A stretch of DNA of 64,000 nucleotides, taken from contig NZ_RJJR01000005.1 in NCBI RefSeq assembly GCF_003721595.1, forward strand, positions 124,001-188,000. Direction: 5' to 3'. Position 1 is the stretch's first letter, and each line of letters begins with the position of its first letter. This document shows, in pieces, positions 28,674 to 37,563 of the stretch. The position numbers and the translations under genes are program-made. The notes under the pieces were generated by a model. The model saw nothing but the letters and a program-made list of their open reading frames with translations, was not told the DNA's origin and made no database searches. The DNA is from Hanamia caeni. GTDB lineage: Bacteria; Bacteroidota; Bacteroidia; Chitinophagales; Chitinophagaceae.

Positions 28674-29386
28674 GACTTAGATGGCTTCGATGGACGTACT
28701 TCCACTTTGCTGGGCAATGTTCTTGCAGGCATTTGCAAAAGATCGGCTACAATCTGGCCAATATCTTCCGGCTGAATCTTCCATGAATCGGCGTCACTGG
28801 GCGTATGGTTATCAAAATGAGTGGCGACAGAACCGGGCATGATGGTGGAAACTTTTATATCATATTTCCGCAGGTCCAGCATGATGGCCTGTGAAAAACC
28901 TACCAATCCAAATTTACTGGCATTATAAGCGGCGCCATTTTCAAAAAAATTAGTTCCGGCAAGGCTCGCTATCGTTATGATGTATCCCTTATTTTTTTTC
29001 AGCTCGTCCACGCAGGCTTTTACACTGTGAAACACACCTGTAAGGTTGGTGTCTATCATGTTTTTCCAATCGTTTTCTGTTAAATCGAGGATGGAAGCAA
29101 AATGTCCCACGCCGGCATTCGCAACCAATACGTCAAGCCGGCCGAAATGATCGATAATCTTTTTTACGGCTTCCTGCTCACTGGCCATCGAACTTACGTC
29201 CGATTCCAAAGCCAGCACTTTAGAATCATCAGCAGAAAGTGAAGCAGCGGCTTTTTGGGTTTCGGCGAGATGCCTGCTGGAAATGGCTACGTTCATCCCC
29301 AGCGCAGTGAGCGCTCTCGCAATGCCCAGCCCGATTCCTTTACTTCCGCCTGTGATATAAGCTACTTTGCTTTTTATATTATTCAT
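28670..29386 (-). CDS. SDR-family oxidoreductase (minus strand)
   Basis: 238 residues. Cofactor motif TGGSKGIGLGIARAL, with VAISSRHLAET after strand 2 (Arg in place of an acidic residue favours NADP). NAGVGHFASI, TIASLAGTNFF and catalytic YNASKFGLVGFSQAIMLDL follow. The end (VRPSKPSKS) is basic and short. It shares ~30% of obvious motif positions with the convergent SDR but is not a recent duplicate. A perfect 20-bp tandem repeat lies 25-64 bases upstream of its start, in the expected promoter region. The reaction is not identifiable. Confidence 0.92.
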   Translation of the reverse strand: MNNIKSKVAYITGGSKGIGLGIARALTALGMNVAISSRHLAETQKAAASLSADDSKVLALESDVSSMASEQEAVKKIIDHFGRLDVLVANAGVGHFASILDLTENDWKNMIDTNLTGVFHSVKACVDELKKNKGYIITIASLAGTNFFENGAAYNASKFGLVGFSQAIMLDLRKYDIKVSTIMPGSVATHFDNHTPSDADSWKIQPEDIGQIVADLLQMPARTLPSKVEVRPSKPSKS

Positions 29387-29410
29387 TTTTGGTTTAATTG
29401 CAGGTTTTTT

Positions 29411-29450
29411 TTTTTGTGTAGAATAAAAGTTTTTTGTGTAGAATAAAAGT
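29411..29450 (-). repeat. Perfect 2 x 20-bp tandem repeat upstream of the SDR gene
   Basis: TTTTTGTGTAGAATAAAAGT occurs at 29411-29430 and again at 29431-29450 without a mismatch. It occupies the leader or promoter region of the minus-strand SDR gene and ends 20 bases from the stop of the 91-residue gene. It could be a double operator or a slippage product. Confidence 0.85.
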
Positions 29451-29469
29451 TTAATTATTTATTGATTTA

Positions 29470-29745
29470 CTACACTTCCGGTGGCAATTCATCCAGCTTA
29501 TTATCTTTAACGAACTTGTCTTTAACCGCGGTAAATTCTTCCACCAGCTGTGAAGCAATATTTAAAGTTTCATCGGCCTTTGAATGTATTTCAGGTAATT
29601 GCTTTTCTAAAAGGCTGTTGCCGAGATTGATATTGTCTGCTTCTATTTGCGTAATTTTTTTGAGTAAAGAAGTCTGGCTGTTTACGATGTCATCCAGCTC
29701 GCGGATCATTTTTTCCATCGAGCCGAGTTTTTCTCTCTTATCCAT
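29470..29745 (-). CDS. Small coiled-coil protein of unknown function
   Basis: 91 residues, highly charged and without cysteine or aromatic clusters. It reads MDKREKLGSMEKMIRELDDI and later KDKFVKDNKLDELPPEV. The spacing of Leu/Ile residues (IVNSQTSLLKKITQIEADNI) suggests one or two long helices forming a coiled coil. No signal peptide. It lies upstream of the SDR gene on the same strand and downstream of fabH. No family recognised. Confidence 0.65.
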   Translation of the reverse strand: MDKREKLGSMEKMIRELDDIVNSQTSLLKKITQIEADNINLGNSLLEKQLPEIHSKADETLNIASQLVEEFTAVKDKFVKDNKLDELPPEV

Positions 29746-29921
29746 GAGGAATAATTTTGTTTCATCAAAGTTGAATCAAATATTGTTCCTTATTTTAAAT
29801 TTTGAAAAAGCGAAAAGGAAACGCATTGGAGTTGAATAGTTCGGTTAAACAGTACGAATAAATAACTGTTGTTTTATTTTTGACTACTCATTACATGTTC
29901 CAATTACTCACGATTCACCGC

Positions 29922-30926
29922 TCATGATTCAGTATCATACGCCCATTTCACCAGTGTGGCACCCCAGGTAAATCCGCCGCCAAAAGCTGCAAGAACAATC
30001 AAATCGCCCTTATGTAATTGTTTTTCCCATTCCCATAAACATAATGGAATGGTGGCGGAAGTAGTATTTCCATAGCGTTGAATGTTAATCATTACTTTGT
30101 CCATGCTAAGGCCCATCCGGTTGGCGGTGGCATCAATGATTCTTTTATTGGCCTGGTGTGGAACCAGCCATGCGATATCATCACCGGTGAGGTGGTTTCT
30201 TTCTAATAATTCATAAGAAACATCTGCCATTCCCTTGACGGCAAATTTAAATACAGCCGGACCTTCCTGGTAGATGTAATGCTCTTTTGCCATTACCGTT
30301 TCAATCGAGGCGGGCTTTGCTGAGCCACCGGCTACCATCTTCAGGTATTCACAACCTATGCCATCAGTTTTTAATAAGCTGTCCTGGATTCCATAACCTT
30401 CTTCATTGGGCTCCAGTAAAAGAGCACCGGCTCCATCGCCAAAAAGAACGCAGGTCTTCCTGTCGCTGTAATCTACAATGCCGCTCATTTTATCGGAGCC
30501 CACAACCACTACTTTCTTATAACGTCCACTTTCAATTAAAGAAGCGCCTGTGGTTACGCCAAATAAAAAGCCGGAGCAAGCGGCAGAAAGATCGAAACCA
30601 AAAGCATTCGATGCGCCTATTTCATAAGTAATAATATTTGCAGTGGCGGGGAAAGTCATATCCGGAGTAACCGTGCAGCAAATCAGGCAATCAATTTCTA
30701 TCGGGTCAATTCCTCTTTTTTTGCATAATTCCAAAACTGCGGGCACGGCCATTTTAGAAATTCCCATATTTTCACCTTTCAAAATTCTTCTTTCTTCCAC
30801 GCCGGTCCTGGTTTTTATCCATTCGTCCGAAGTTTCAACCATGGTTTCAAGCTCGGCGTTTGTGAGCCGGTAATCAGGCACGTAGCCGCCTACAGCCGTT
30901 ATTGCAGCAGAAATTTTATTACTCAT
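29922..30926 (-). CDS. fabH: 3-oxoacyl-ACP synthase III (FabH)
   Basis: 334 residues, full length. It condenses acetyl- or branched acyl-CoA with malonyl-ACP to start fatty-acid synthesis. The catalytic triad is in place: Cys117 in LSAACSGFLFGV, His257 in VPHQANKRI and Asn287 in RYGNTTSATIP. Other family signatures are TRTGVEERRI, LFGDGAGALLLEP and GGGFTWGATLVKW. It is not next to the plsX or acpP genes that often accompany fabH, so it may be a second copy. A FabH variant for a secondary-metabolite or lipid pathway cannot be excluded. Confidence 0.93.
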   Translation of the reverse strand: MSNKISAAITAVGGYVPDYRLTNAELETMVETSDEWIKTRTGVEERRILKGENMGISKMAVPAVLELCKKRGIDPIEIDCLICCTVTPDMTFPATANIITYEIGASNAFGFDLSAACSGFLFGVTTGASLIESGRYKKVVVVGSDKMSGIVDYSDRKTCVLFGDGAGALLLEPNEEGYGIQDSLLKTDGIGCEYLKMVAGGSAKPASIETVMAKEHYIYQEGPAVFKFAVKGMADVSYELLERNHLTGDDIAWLVPHQANKRIIDATANRMGLSMDKVMINIQRYGNTTSATIPLCLWEWEKQLHKGDLIVLAAFGGGFTWGATLVKWAYDTES

Positions 30927-31181
30927 TTTTCAATAAAAATATTTTAGTTATGGCGATAAAAATACGACTTCCGCGCTATTCAATCGCTAAATGGCCTTTT
31001 TGAGCGCATCGCAAAGCCATCGAAAATTTTTTTTATACAATGAATCAACGAGTTCAGAATAAAAAATTTGTGTATTTGTCAGTTCACTGGTGCTGATTTG
31101 AATTTCAACCATAACAGGATGTTTTTTTAAAACAATTCTTATTCACCGATATTTGTAAAAGAAATTCTACAGATTATTGTA

Positions 31182-31265
31182 ATGCTCGATATGGATTATA
31201 ATGAATTGTTGTATACAGACGAGAAACTTCTCCATGAAATAGCTAACGGTAGCCAGGAAGCTTAA
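31182..31265 (+). pseudogene. ECF sigma factor remnant, first 27 codons
   Basis: The frame reads MLDMDYNELLYTDEKLLHEI and continues ANGSQEA before a TAA. This matches the start of Bacteroidota ECF sigma factors, where the family normally continues with a Phe-rich region 2. Everything after codon 27 is gone. The next base starts a piece of an unrelated glycosidase in the same frame. Confidence 0.6.
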
Positions 31266-31523
31266 ACCGAAGGTACAGATGCTAGCTTTCTTATCTCTGC
31301 ATATCGCGATAAGAGCAATAAAAAAATGGTCATTGTAATTATCAATTCTGATATAAAATCCCGGGATATTAAATTAGATATTAAGAACAGCAACATCAGC
31401 CAGTTAAAGCCTTACATCACTTCTGACTTGGGCGATTTAAAACCAGGCAAAAGCTTCTATATAAAAGATACTTTTTCTGTTCCTGCGAGGTCTGTCGTCA
31501 CTTTCGTATCCGTCAACGATTAA
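31266..31523 (+). pseudogene. GH30-type glycosidase remnant, C-terminal 85 codons
   Basis: In frame after the sigma remnant stop: DASFLISAYRDKSNKKMVIV, then YITSDLGDLKPGKSFYI and finally FSVPARSVVTFVSVND. The closing PARSVVTFV is typical of the C-terminal beta domain of GH30 enzymes such as glucuronoxylanases and glucosylceramidase-like hydrolases. The catalytic barrel and signal peptide are absent, so it cannot be functional. An ATG at 31326 could start only a meaningless 65-residue piece. Confidence 0.65.
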
Positions 31524-31540
31524 AAATTAAATCATCGATA

Positions 31541-31891
31541 ATGAGACAAAAAATTTATTCATTTTCTTTTTTTTCAATTTTTATCATTTTCTCTTTTGCC
31601 TGTTTTTCGCAAACTACCAGGCAAAAAATACTTTTCGACAATGATTGGAAATTTTTTAAAGGAGAGGTAAAGAACGGAGAAGCCGTCAAATATAATGATG
31701 CTTCATGGCGCAACGTAAGCCTTCCTCACGATTGGAGCATTGAAGGCCCTTTCAGCCAGCAATGGGCAAGCGCTACGGCTTATCTTCCTGCCGGAATCGG
31801 TTGGTATCGCAAAACTTTTACGCTTCCGCAGCGCATGCAAAATCAACATATTTTTAAAAAGTCTCTCATTATTTCCTTGTTTACTGCTTAG
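31541..31891 (+). pseudogene. GH2 glycosidase remnant, N-terminal ~100 codons
   Basis: A signal peptide (FSIFIIFSFACFSQ) is followed by the start of the GH2 sugar-binding domain: KILFDNDWKFFKGEVKNG, SWRNVSLPHDWSIEGPFS and GIGWYRKTFTLPQ. After QHIF (about 31857) the sequence no longer fits the family and stops at 31891, leaving 116 codons of an enzyme normally ~800 or more residues long. The first 100 residues are well preserved, which suggests recent truncation. The start follows the GH30 remnant by 17 bases, the spacing expected inside an operon. Confidence 0.75.
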
Positions 31892-31947
31892 CGATTGCTT
31901 CGTAATGTAAAAGAAGATATAAACAACTATTCATTTTATTCTTCGCT

Positions 31948-33339
31948 TCATAAATTATTTATCAGTTCTGACTCGGCAATCATATTCAATTCTTCGGCTC
32001 TCAACCTTGATGATTTCTTTACCTGCTTTGAAATATAATAGATAATGCTGACGATGGCGACGAAAATGATGGCTGATATTATTTCCATTGATTTAAGATT
32101 GAGTAATAATATACAAATGCTGACTATAGCAATGCCAGGAAAAATCATCCCACCCGGCATGCGAAATGTTTTTTCTACAACATCTATTTTTCTATACCTC
32201 AATTTTATTGTAGCCAGCACCACGGCAAGGTATATCAAAAGGATGGCAGCAGTAGCAAGGATGGCGAGTTGCTGAAAGCCTCCGCCTATGGCAATAATAA
32301 ATACCAGTGAGGCATATACAATAATTGCAGGAAAGGGAGTGGCAAACTTTGTATGGGTTCTGGCGAGGAATTTAGGAAATAAATTATCTTTTGCACCTGC
32401 AAAAAGCAAGCGCGGTCCATTAAGAATATCGGCGAAAACGCTACCGAAACATGAAACGGCCGCAGTTATCAATAGTATTTTTTCACCGGCAGGCCCAATA
32501 ATTTTTTCTGCTACTGCTGCAAGCGGCGCGTTTTTAGCCGCTTCCATTTCATTTCCCAAAACACCCTGCGTTACAAATTGTAATAAAAGGTAGAATGAGA
32601 CGATAAAAATACCGCTCAGGATAATTGCCCGCGGAACAGCGCGGTGGGCATTTTTTATTTCGCCACTGGTGCTTAATGCGGACTCAAAACCCGGAAAGGC
32701 AAAAAACAATACCAGCATCACGCTACCAAAAGTGTTCAGGCGCGGTAAATGTTCAAAATGAAAAGCGCCTGCCTTCACATGAGAAAAGCCAAAAATAATA
32801 ATGCCAATAAGCGGTATTAGTTTGATAACGGTGACCGTTTTAATAAAGGCAACACTCTGTTTTGCGCCCACAACATTTATTGCGGCCATGAAACCGATAG
32901 AAACAAGAAGAAGCAGAGTTCTTATCCAAAAATTTGTGAAAAGCGGGAACAGAACGCCGAGTGAATCGCAAAACAAACTGATGATGGCGGCGTCGCTCAA
33001 AATGCTTACTGCAATTATGAAAAGCCAGTTAACCACATAAGCCGGAAATTCGCCAAAGGCAGCTTTTACATAAGCATAAGTGCCGCCGGAAGCTACTATC
33101 TTACTGCCGGTTTCCGCATAGCAAAGCATTATCGAAATTATCATGAGGCCGCCGAAAAGATAGCCGAAAACCGCATAACCGCCGAGTTGAACGCCAACGA
33201 TGCCTGGCAATACAAATATGGCTGAACCAATTACAAAATTCACAATAGTAAGTGCAAGCCCCGAAACACCAATTACCCGTTTGAGCCCTGCCGGTTCTTG
33301 AAGTTTTTCTGTCAATTGAATTGGAGAAGATTGCTGCAT
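31948..33339 (-). CDS. APC-family amino-acid permease
   Basis: 463 residues with about 12 predicted membrane helices. The first helix region has the APC signature IVNFVIGSAIFVLPGIVGVQ. It continues with MLCYAETGSKIVASGGTYAY and LVLFFAFPGFESALSTSGEI, which fits the amino acid/polyamine/organocation superfamily. Helices near the end include YLAVVLATIKLRY and FPGIAIVSICILLLNLK. It sits in the inner membrane. The transported amino acid or amine is not readable. Its 3' end faces the GH2 remnant. Confidence 0.9.
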   Translation of the reverse strand: MQQSSPIQLTEKLQEPAGLKRVIGVSGLALTIVNFVIGSAIFVLPGIVGVQLGGYAVFGYLFGGLMIISIMLCYAETGSKIVASGGTYAYVKAAFGEFPAYVVNWLFIIAVSILSDAAIISLFCDSLGVLFPLFTNFWIRTLLLLVSIGFMAAINVVGAKQSVAFIKTVTVIKLIPLIGIIIFGFSHVKAGAFHFEHLPRLNTFGSVMLVLFFAFPGFESALSTSGEIKNAHRAVPRAIILSGIFIVSFYLLLQFVTQGVLGNEMEAAKNAPLAAVAEKIIGPAGEKILLITAAVSCFGSVFADILNGPRLLFAGAKDNLFPKFLARTHTKFATPFPAIIVYASLVFIIAIGGGFQQLAILATAAILLIYLAVVLATIKLRYRKIDVVEKTFRMPGGMIFPGIAIVSICILLLNLKSMEIISAIIFVAIVSIIYYISKQVKKSSRLRAEELNMIAESELINNL

Positions 33340-33455
33340 TTATTTTTTAATTGTAAAATCATGATGGTAATTGGAGCATAGTTTTTGTGGAATGCCACCA
33401 ACGGTGGTGGATACCTGATTTTATTTTTTTATAGAAACTGAAACAGTAGATTCGT

Positions 33456-33492
33456 AAAGAGATGACACCTTTTGAAAAGATGTCATCTCTTT
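33456..33492. terminator. Terminator downstream of the cytochrome c gene
   Basis: Perfect 12-bp stem, AAAGAGATGACA (33456-33467) and TGTCATCTCTTT (33481-33492), with a 13-base loop. It lies 43 bases past the cytochrome c stop on the minus strand. Confidence 0.65.
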
Positions 33493-33534
33493 GGAAATTT
33501 TTTTTCCGAAATACCTGTAATAATTGCCCGGCCC

Positions 33535-34167
33535 TTATTTCGTCATCGCCAAGACGGGGAGCTGGGGTTGTGGCACAATATTGTGAACCGGCTTTGTAGA
33601 TTGTAAATACGCAAAAACTGCTTCTAATTCTTCATCTGTCATTTGAGCCACGTTTTGCCATGGCATCGGTGGAAGTAAATCTCTTCCGCCCGGTGCGCCG
33701 CCATATTTACCTGTTTTGAAAACGTTCTTAAACTGTTCTATTGTCCAGTTTCCAATACCGGTGGTAGTGTCGGATGTAAGATTGGCTGCATAAGAAACGC
33801 CCCACGGACCTACAAACGAAAGCGAGTTGCCCATCACCATCAGGCCCTTACTTTCTATGTCTTTCCGGTCGATAACAGGTAAAGGCAATTGTGACGGGCT
33901 TCCGGACAAAGCTATATCCAGATTGTCTTCGGGACCATGTGGCCCCATCTTTTTTGGGGTATGGCAATCATGGCATCCGCCAATAGCTACCAGGTGTTTT
34001 CCCCAGGCTACCTGGCTTTCAAAACCGCCATAAGCGGGAGGTGCAGCCTGAACCATGGTTGTGTCATTGCTTGTTTCTGAATTGTCTTTTTGTGTGTGGC
34101 TGCAGCCTGAAGAGAACAAAATAACACCCATTACCATAATGATAAAAACCATTGAAATCTTTTTCAT
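33535..34167 (-). CDS. Lipoprotein cytochrome c
   Basis: 210 residues. A lipoprotein signal peptide (VILFSSGCSHT, Cys22) anchors it to a membrane, and a Ser/Thr/Asn linker follows. The single heme site is Cys65-His-Asp-Cys68-His69 in AIGGCHDCHTPKK, and LPPMPW near residue 178 supplies the likely axial Met. EQFKNVFKTGKYGG and MTDEELEAVFAYLQSTKPV are typical class I cytochrome c helices. It could carry electrons in the periplasm for an oxidase or dehydrogenase, but no partner is encoded nearby. Confidence 0.88.
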   Translation of the reverse strand: MKKISMVFIIMVMGVILFSSGCSHTQKDNSETSNDTTMVQAAPPAYGGFESQVAWGKHLVAIGGCHDCHTPKKMGPHGPEDNLDIALSGSPSQLPLPVIDRKDIESKGLMVMGNSLSFVGPWGVSYAANLTSDTTTGIGNWTIEQFKNVFKTGKYGGAPGGRDLLPPMPWQNVAQMTDEELEAVFAYLQSTKPVHNIVPQPQLPVLAMTK

Positions 34168-34421
34168 AATTTCTTTTTTTAATTTTTAAAAAATAGCTCA
34201 TACTATCAAAAAGCCTTCATAGGAATACCTCAGGAGTATTTAAATCTGGTTATTCTTCCGGAGGATAAATTATTACGAAACTGCCCACATTGTTCATCAG
34301 GATTGCATTGCCCAGGCCTACTTCACCAGTAAAGCAATAAATAAATCTAAATTTTATTTTATTCTTTGTAATGCTAGAACTGGTTGCAATGCAAAACGAC
34401 AAAAAGCTTTGCTGCTCATTT

Positions 34422-34913
34422 TTACATGCCTCCTTCTTCCTGCACAACTTTTGAAAAATCGCCATAGATGTATTCCAAACTGATTTTTCCATCAGCGTTA
34501 AACTCGTCAAATACCACGATTGGTACTTTAATCATTTCACCGGTTTTCTTTGATTTGCCTGTCCATGTATACCATGACTGAACGATTTTTGCATCCCCTT
34601 TTTTGTAATGGAGATAATCCGGATAGCCCTGCGGAACTTGTTTTACACTATCGAAATACTGGAAATCTTTTTTCCATTCATTCATGGCATCAGCTATAGG
34701 AATAAATTTTTTCATTCCGGAAGCCCACCATTTTGCCGTGTCTGAATACAAATTTGTAAGCGAGTTCCAGTCCTGGTTTTCGTATGCTGCAGAAGACTGG
34801 TTTACCACGTCAATGTAGGGATGCTTAATGTAAATAGTGCCATTTTCTTCTTCCTGGCAAAAGGCGGTTATTGCTGATAGAAATAATGCCGCGGTGATAA
34901 AAATCTTTTTCAT
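34422..34913 (-). CDS. Secreted NTF2/SnoaL-like protein
   Basis: 163 residues from ATG 34913 (MKKIFITAALFLSAITAFCQ, a signal peptide); an upstream Met at 34946 would push the signal inwards. The mature part, NQSSAAYENQDWNSLTNLYS, DTAKWWASGMKKFIPIADAM and VVFDEFNADGKISLEYIYGD, has the cone-shaped NTF2/SnoaL pattern of many small Bacteroidota proteins. These bind or convert small molecules, and no catalytic residues stand out here. It probably acts in the periplasm. It lies upstream of the cytochrome c gene on the same strand, ~250 bases apart. Confidence 0.75.
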   Translation of the reverse strand: MKKIFITAALFLSAITAFCQEEENGTIYIKHPYIDVVNQSSAAYENQDWNSLTNLYSDTAKWWASGMKKFIPIADAMNEWKKDFQYFDSVKQVPQGYPDYLHYKKGDAKIVQSWYTWTGKSKKTGEMIKVPIVVFDEFNADGKISLEYIYGDFSKVVQEEGGM

Positions 34914-35455
34914 TTTTTTTAAAATTTTTAATTTGTTCCTACTCATCTGGCTTTTCGGAATCGCCCCTGCAATGATGTCTTTGCAGGAAGACCTTTTTGA
35001 GGTGAGATAAAATTTTTTATAGGAGTGCAGTGAATCTTTTTAAGCAAAGCATTCTTTTTTTCTCATTGAATCTGTACCGGGCTTTAATGACAGAAACAGC
35101 GATGAGACTTTGGTAGCCACACACGAAGTAATTAAAATGCGTTTATGAAAAATACGTTTTCATCTGAGCATACGGTGATGCATAAACGAAATATTACCTC
35201 TCTCGGAGTGAGCGAATTCTTTATAGAATATTTGCTAAATGTTATTAATCAGGTTGTTTTTTTTCAGAGAGGAATTGAATTATCACATAAACATATTATA
35301 AAGGAAAGCCGGATAACAAATTTGAGGACGAAGGCCCGTATATTTTGTGCGAACAGGGGGAATTTTTATCAGGGCAATAAATTCATGCAAATAAACCGTT
35401 GCTGAATATAAATCCGAATGAATCAAAAGGGAAAATCAACCACCTTGTATTTCTT
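34914..35455. other. Gene-free stretch, 542 bases, with two protein-like scraps
   Basis: No complete gene. Two stop-terminated frames look like C-terminal protein tails: 35065-35148 reads IESVPGFNDRNSDETLVATH and 35291-35380 reads TYYKGKPDNKFEDEGPYILC. Neither has a start or a recognisable family. A hairpin overlaps the next gene's stop. An 86-codon frame at 35145-35405 is low-complexity and probably not a gene. Confidence 0.35.
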
Positions 35456-35464
35456 TTACAAGGT
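35442..35464 (-). terminator. Terminator overlapping the LytTR regulator stop codon
   Basis: 8-bp stem ACCTTGTA (35442-35449) and TACAAGGT (35457-35464), with a 7-base loop. The stop codon of the minus-strand response regulator (35456-35458) lies at the loop edge. Confidence 0.5.
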
Positions 35465-36202
35465 CTGAATTTTTCGAAGCAAATTGTCTTTAAGGACGGC
35501 GCTCATCGGAATAGCTTTCTGGCCAATAATCACGTGGCTTTCCGCCACTTCCTCTACCTGTAAAATATTAATAATATACGACCGGTGAATTCTTACAAAG
35601 ATGTCCGCAGGAAGCTTCTCTTCTATGGCCTTTAACGTAAGCGATAAAAGAAATTCTTTTTGCCTGGTGAATACCTGGCTGTAATTGCGGTCGGCTTCGA
35701 TATACAAAATATCAGGCACCATAATTTTTATCATCTTATCCCGGCTACGGATAAATATGCGGTCTCTTAAAATAAAATGCTGATTATTGCTATTTTCAAC
35801 GGCGGATACTGGTCCGGTTTGTTTTTCTGCCATCCTGCAAATCGTAAGTTCTATGGCTCGCTGCAAGTCTACTTGTTTAAAAGGCTTTGAAATAAAGGCG
35901 GCGGGTTTGGTAATTTTGGCCCTGTTAAAAGTAGCTTCGTCGGCGTTAGCTGTCAGATAAATCACGGGTACTGAAAATTGCTTTTGAATTTGTTTGGCTG
36001 TTTCAATCCCATCTGCTTTCTCTTTTAAATTAATATCGAGCAAAATTATATCCACAATATTCTCCTTCATATATGCGATAGCTTCTTCACCCTGTGGCAA
36101 AATGCCTGCGACCTCATAGCCGAAGCTGGCCAATTGTAGGGCTATCTTTGCGCCAATAAGCATATTGTCTTCAACAACCAGTATTTTTACCAAATGCCCC
36201 AT
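35456..36202 (-). CDS. LytTR-family response regulator
   Basis: 248 residues. Receiver domain: ILVVEDNMLIGAKIALQLAS, phosphoacceptor Asp56 in IILLDINLKEKADGIET, Thr84 in VIYLTANADE, and Lys106 in FISKPFKQ. LytTR DNA-binding domain from ~145 (FILRDRIFIRSRDKMIKIMV, DILYIEADRNYSQVFTRQKE, FVRIHRSYIINILQVEEV). The Gly/Ile-rich receiver form is that of Bacteroidota regulators paired with PAS-type sensor kinases, but no kinase gene is adjacent, so it is an orphan in this window. Confidence 0.93.
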   Translation of the reverse strand: MGHLVKILVVEDNMLIGAKIALQLASFGYEVAGILPQGEEAIAYMKENIVDIILLDINLKEKADGIETAKQIQKQFSVPVIYLTANADEATFNRAKITKPAAFISKPFKQVDLQRAIELTICRMAEKQTGPVSAVENSNNQHFILRDRIFIRSRDKMIKIMVPDILYIEADRNYSQVFTRQKEFLLSLTLKAIEEKLPADIFVRIHRSYIINILQVEEVAESHVIIGQKAIPMSAVLKDNLLRKIQTL

Positions 36203-36605
36203 CGTGGATTGAGTTAAATTTTAGATGATGTTGGTAATTTCCAGGACAGGTTTTTGTTGGATTCCGGTAACAATTCTGTGAGGGTTGGCAGTTGAATGAT
36301 AATTTTCCTCCTTCTTTCCCAAACTTTCTTTCTCACTTTTGAATTTCAGGTTTCAGCTTTATCTTTTTTGCCGATTCACCGAATGTTCATATATTTTATC
36401 TTATTATATAAAACTATCATTTATTTTTTATATTTTCTTTTAAAAAAACAAAAATAAATTTTGGAGGAGAGAAAGACTGGCGCTTCAATTCTTTTCAAAA
36501 AGCCGTGGCTGACTTTTTAAAAAAAATTGTTCAGATTCTTGTCCTGGTTTAAGTACACAAGCATCCTCTCAAATCCGAATTTGTACATTTACGAAATTTT
36601 TTAAA
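36203..36605. other. Gene-free stretch, 403 bases
   Basis: Divergent spacer between the LytTR regulator (-) and the YafY-type regulator (+). AT-rich, with TACATTTA just before the plus-strand start resembling a -7 box but no properly spaced -33 TTG. No coding remnant or stable hairpin was seen. Confidence 0.5.
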
Positions 36606-37562
36606 ATGGAGCAAATACCAAACCGCTTCGACAGGATCGTGGCGATTCTCATCCAGCTACAATCCAGAAAAATAGTAAAAGCAAGAGACCTTGCTGAACG
36701 ATTCGGTGTAACCTTGCGCACCATCTACCGGGATATCAAAACACTTGACAGCGCCGGTGTACCAATCATTGGCGAGGCAGGATCAGGCTATTCCATCATG
36801 GAGGGTTACCGTCTGCCTCCTGTAATGTTTTCGCGCGAAGAAGCCGGCAGCTTTGTAGCTGCTGAAAAGCTGATGGAAAAATTTACCGACCCATTAATGA
36901 ACAGCCATTTTACAAAGGCGATGTATAAGATAAAATCTGTATTAAGAACTGATGAAAAAAATATGATAGCTTATCTTGAAGAGCAAATTGACATCACGGA
37001 TTCGCCATACGGATTCAATAAAGATTTGCCTCATGCCTTGCAACATGTAACAGAAAGCATGTCTGTAGGTTGCCAGTTATTGCTCCACTATAAATCGCCG
37101 GCCAGTGACGAACCGGTAGAAAGAAAAATAGAAGTAATTGGCATTTTCCATGAAAACCAGTTTTGGTATATCTATGCGTGGTGCCACCTGAGGCAGGATT
37201 ATCGTCAGTTCAGGATAGACCGCATTACCCAGCTTACAATTACGGATATTCCTTTTACAAGAAAACATCCGAGCCTGCAGCAATTGCGCAATAAGAATAA
37301 TAAAACAGAAACCACGAGAGTACGCATTAAAGTAAAAAAATCCGTGGCGCCTTACCTGCATTTTGGCCGTAATTACCACGGATTTTTATCAGAAAATACC
37401 TGCGGCGATATGGTGGAAATGGCTTTCGATTCCCCTGATGTGGAGATGAGCTTTCCAAGATGGTATATGATGTTTGCAGACCATGCCCAAATTCTGGAAC
37501 CCGCATCGCTAAAGTTCTCTGTACGCCGCATCCTGGACCAGGCGCTTGAAAAATTAAACTGA
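36606..37562 (+). CDS. YafY-type transcriptional regulator (HTH and WYL domains)
   Basis: 318 residues. An N-terminal HTH of HTH_11 type (RDLAERFGVTLRTIYRDIKT) binds DNA. The wing region is GVPIIGEAGSGYSIMEGYRL, then MFSREEAGSFVAAEKLM. The WYL domain lies at ~140-225 (MSVGCQLLLHYKSPASDEP, FHENQFWYIYAWCHLRQDYR, FRIDRITQLTITD), and a WCX-type end follows. WYL proteins sense a ligand and repress or activate nearby genes. Its stop is one base from the stop of the convergent DinB-fold gene, a frequent neighbour of this regulator type. Confidence 0.92.
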   Translation: MEQIPNRFDRIVAILIQLQSRKIVKARDLAERFGVTLRTIYRDIKTLDSAGVPIIGEAGSGYSIMEGYRLPPVMFSREEAGSFVAAEKLMEKFTDPLMNSHFTKAMYKIKSVLRTDEKNMIAYLEEQIDITDSPYGFNKDLPHALQHVTESMSVGCQLLLHYKSPASDEPVERKIEVIGIFHENQFWYIYAWCHLRQDYRQFRIDRITQLTITDIPFTRKHPSLQQLRNKNNKTETTRVRIKVKKSVAPYLHFGRNYHGFLSENTCGDMVEMAFDSPDVEMSFPRWYMMFADHAQILEPASLKFSVRRILDQALEKLN

Positions 37563-37563
37563 C

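Noticed and set aside
34250..34510. 86-codon minus-strand frame
   Set aside because: Overlaps the NTF2-like gene in another frame, with no start context or family signal.
35145..35405. 86-codon plus-strand frame
   Set aside because: Low-complexity, basic translation with no homology pattern; a different frame in the same place looks more protein-like.
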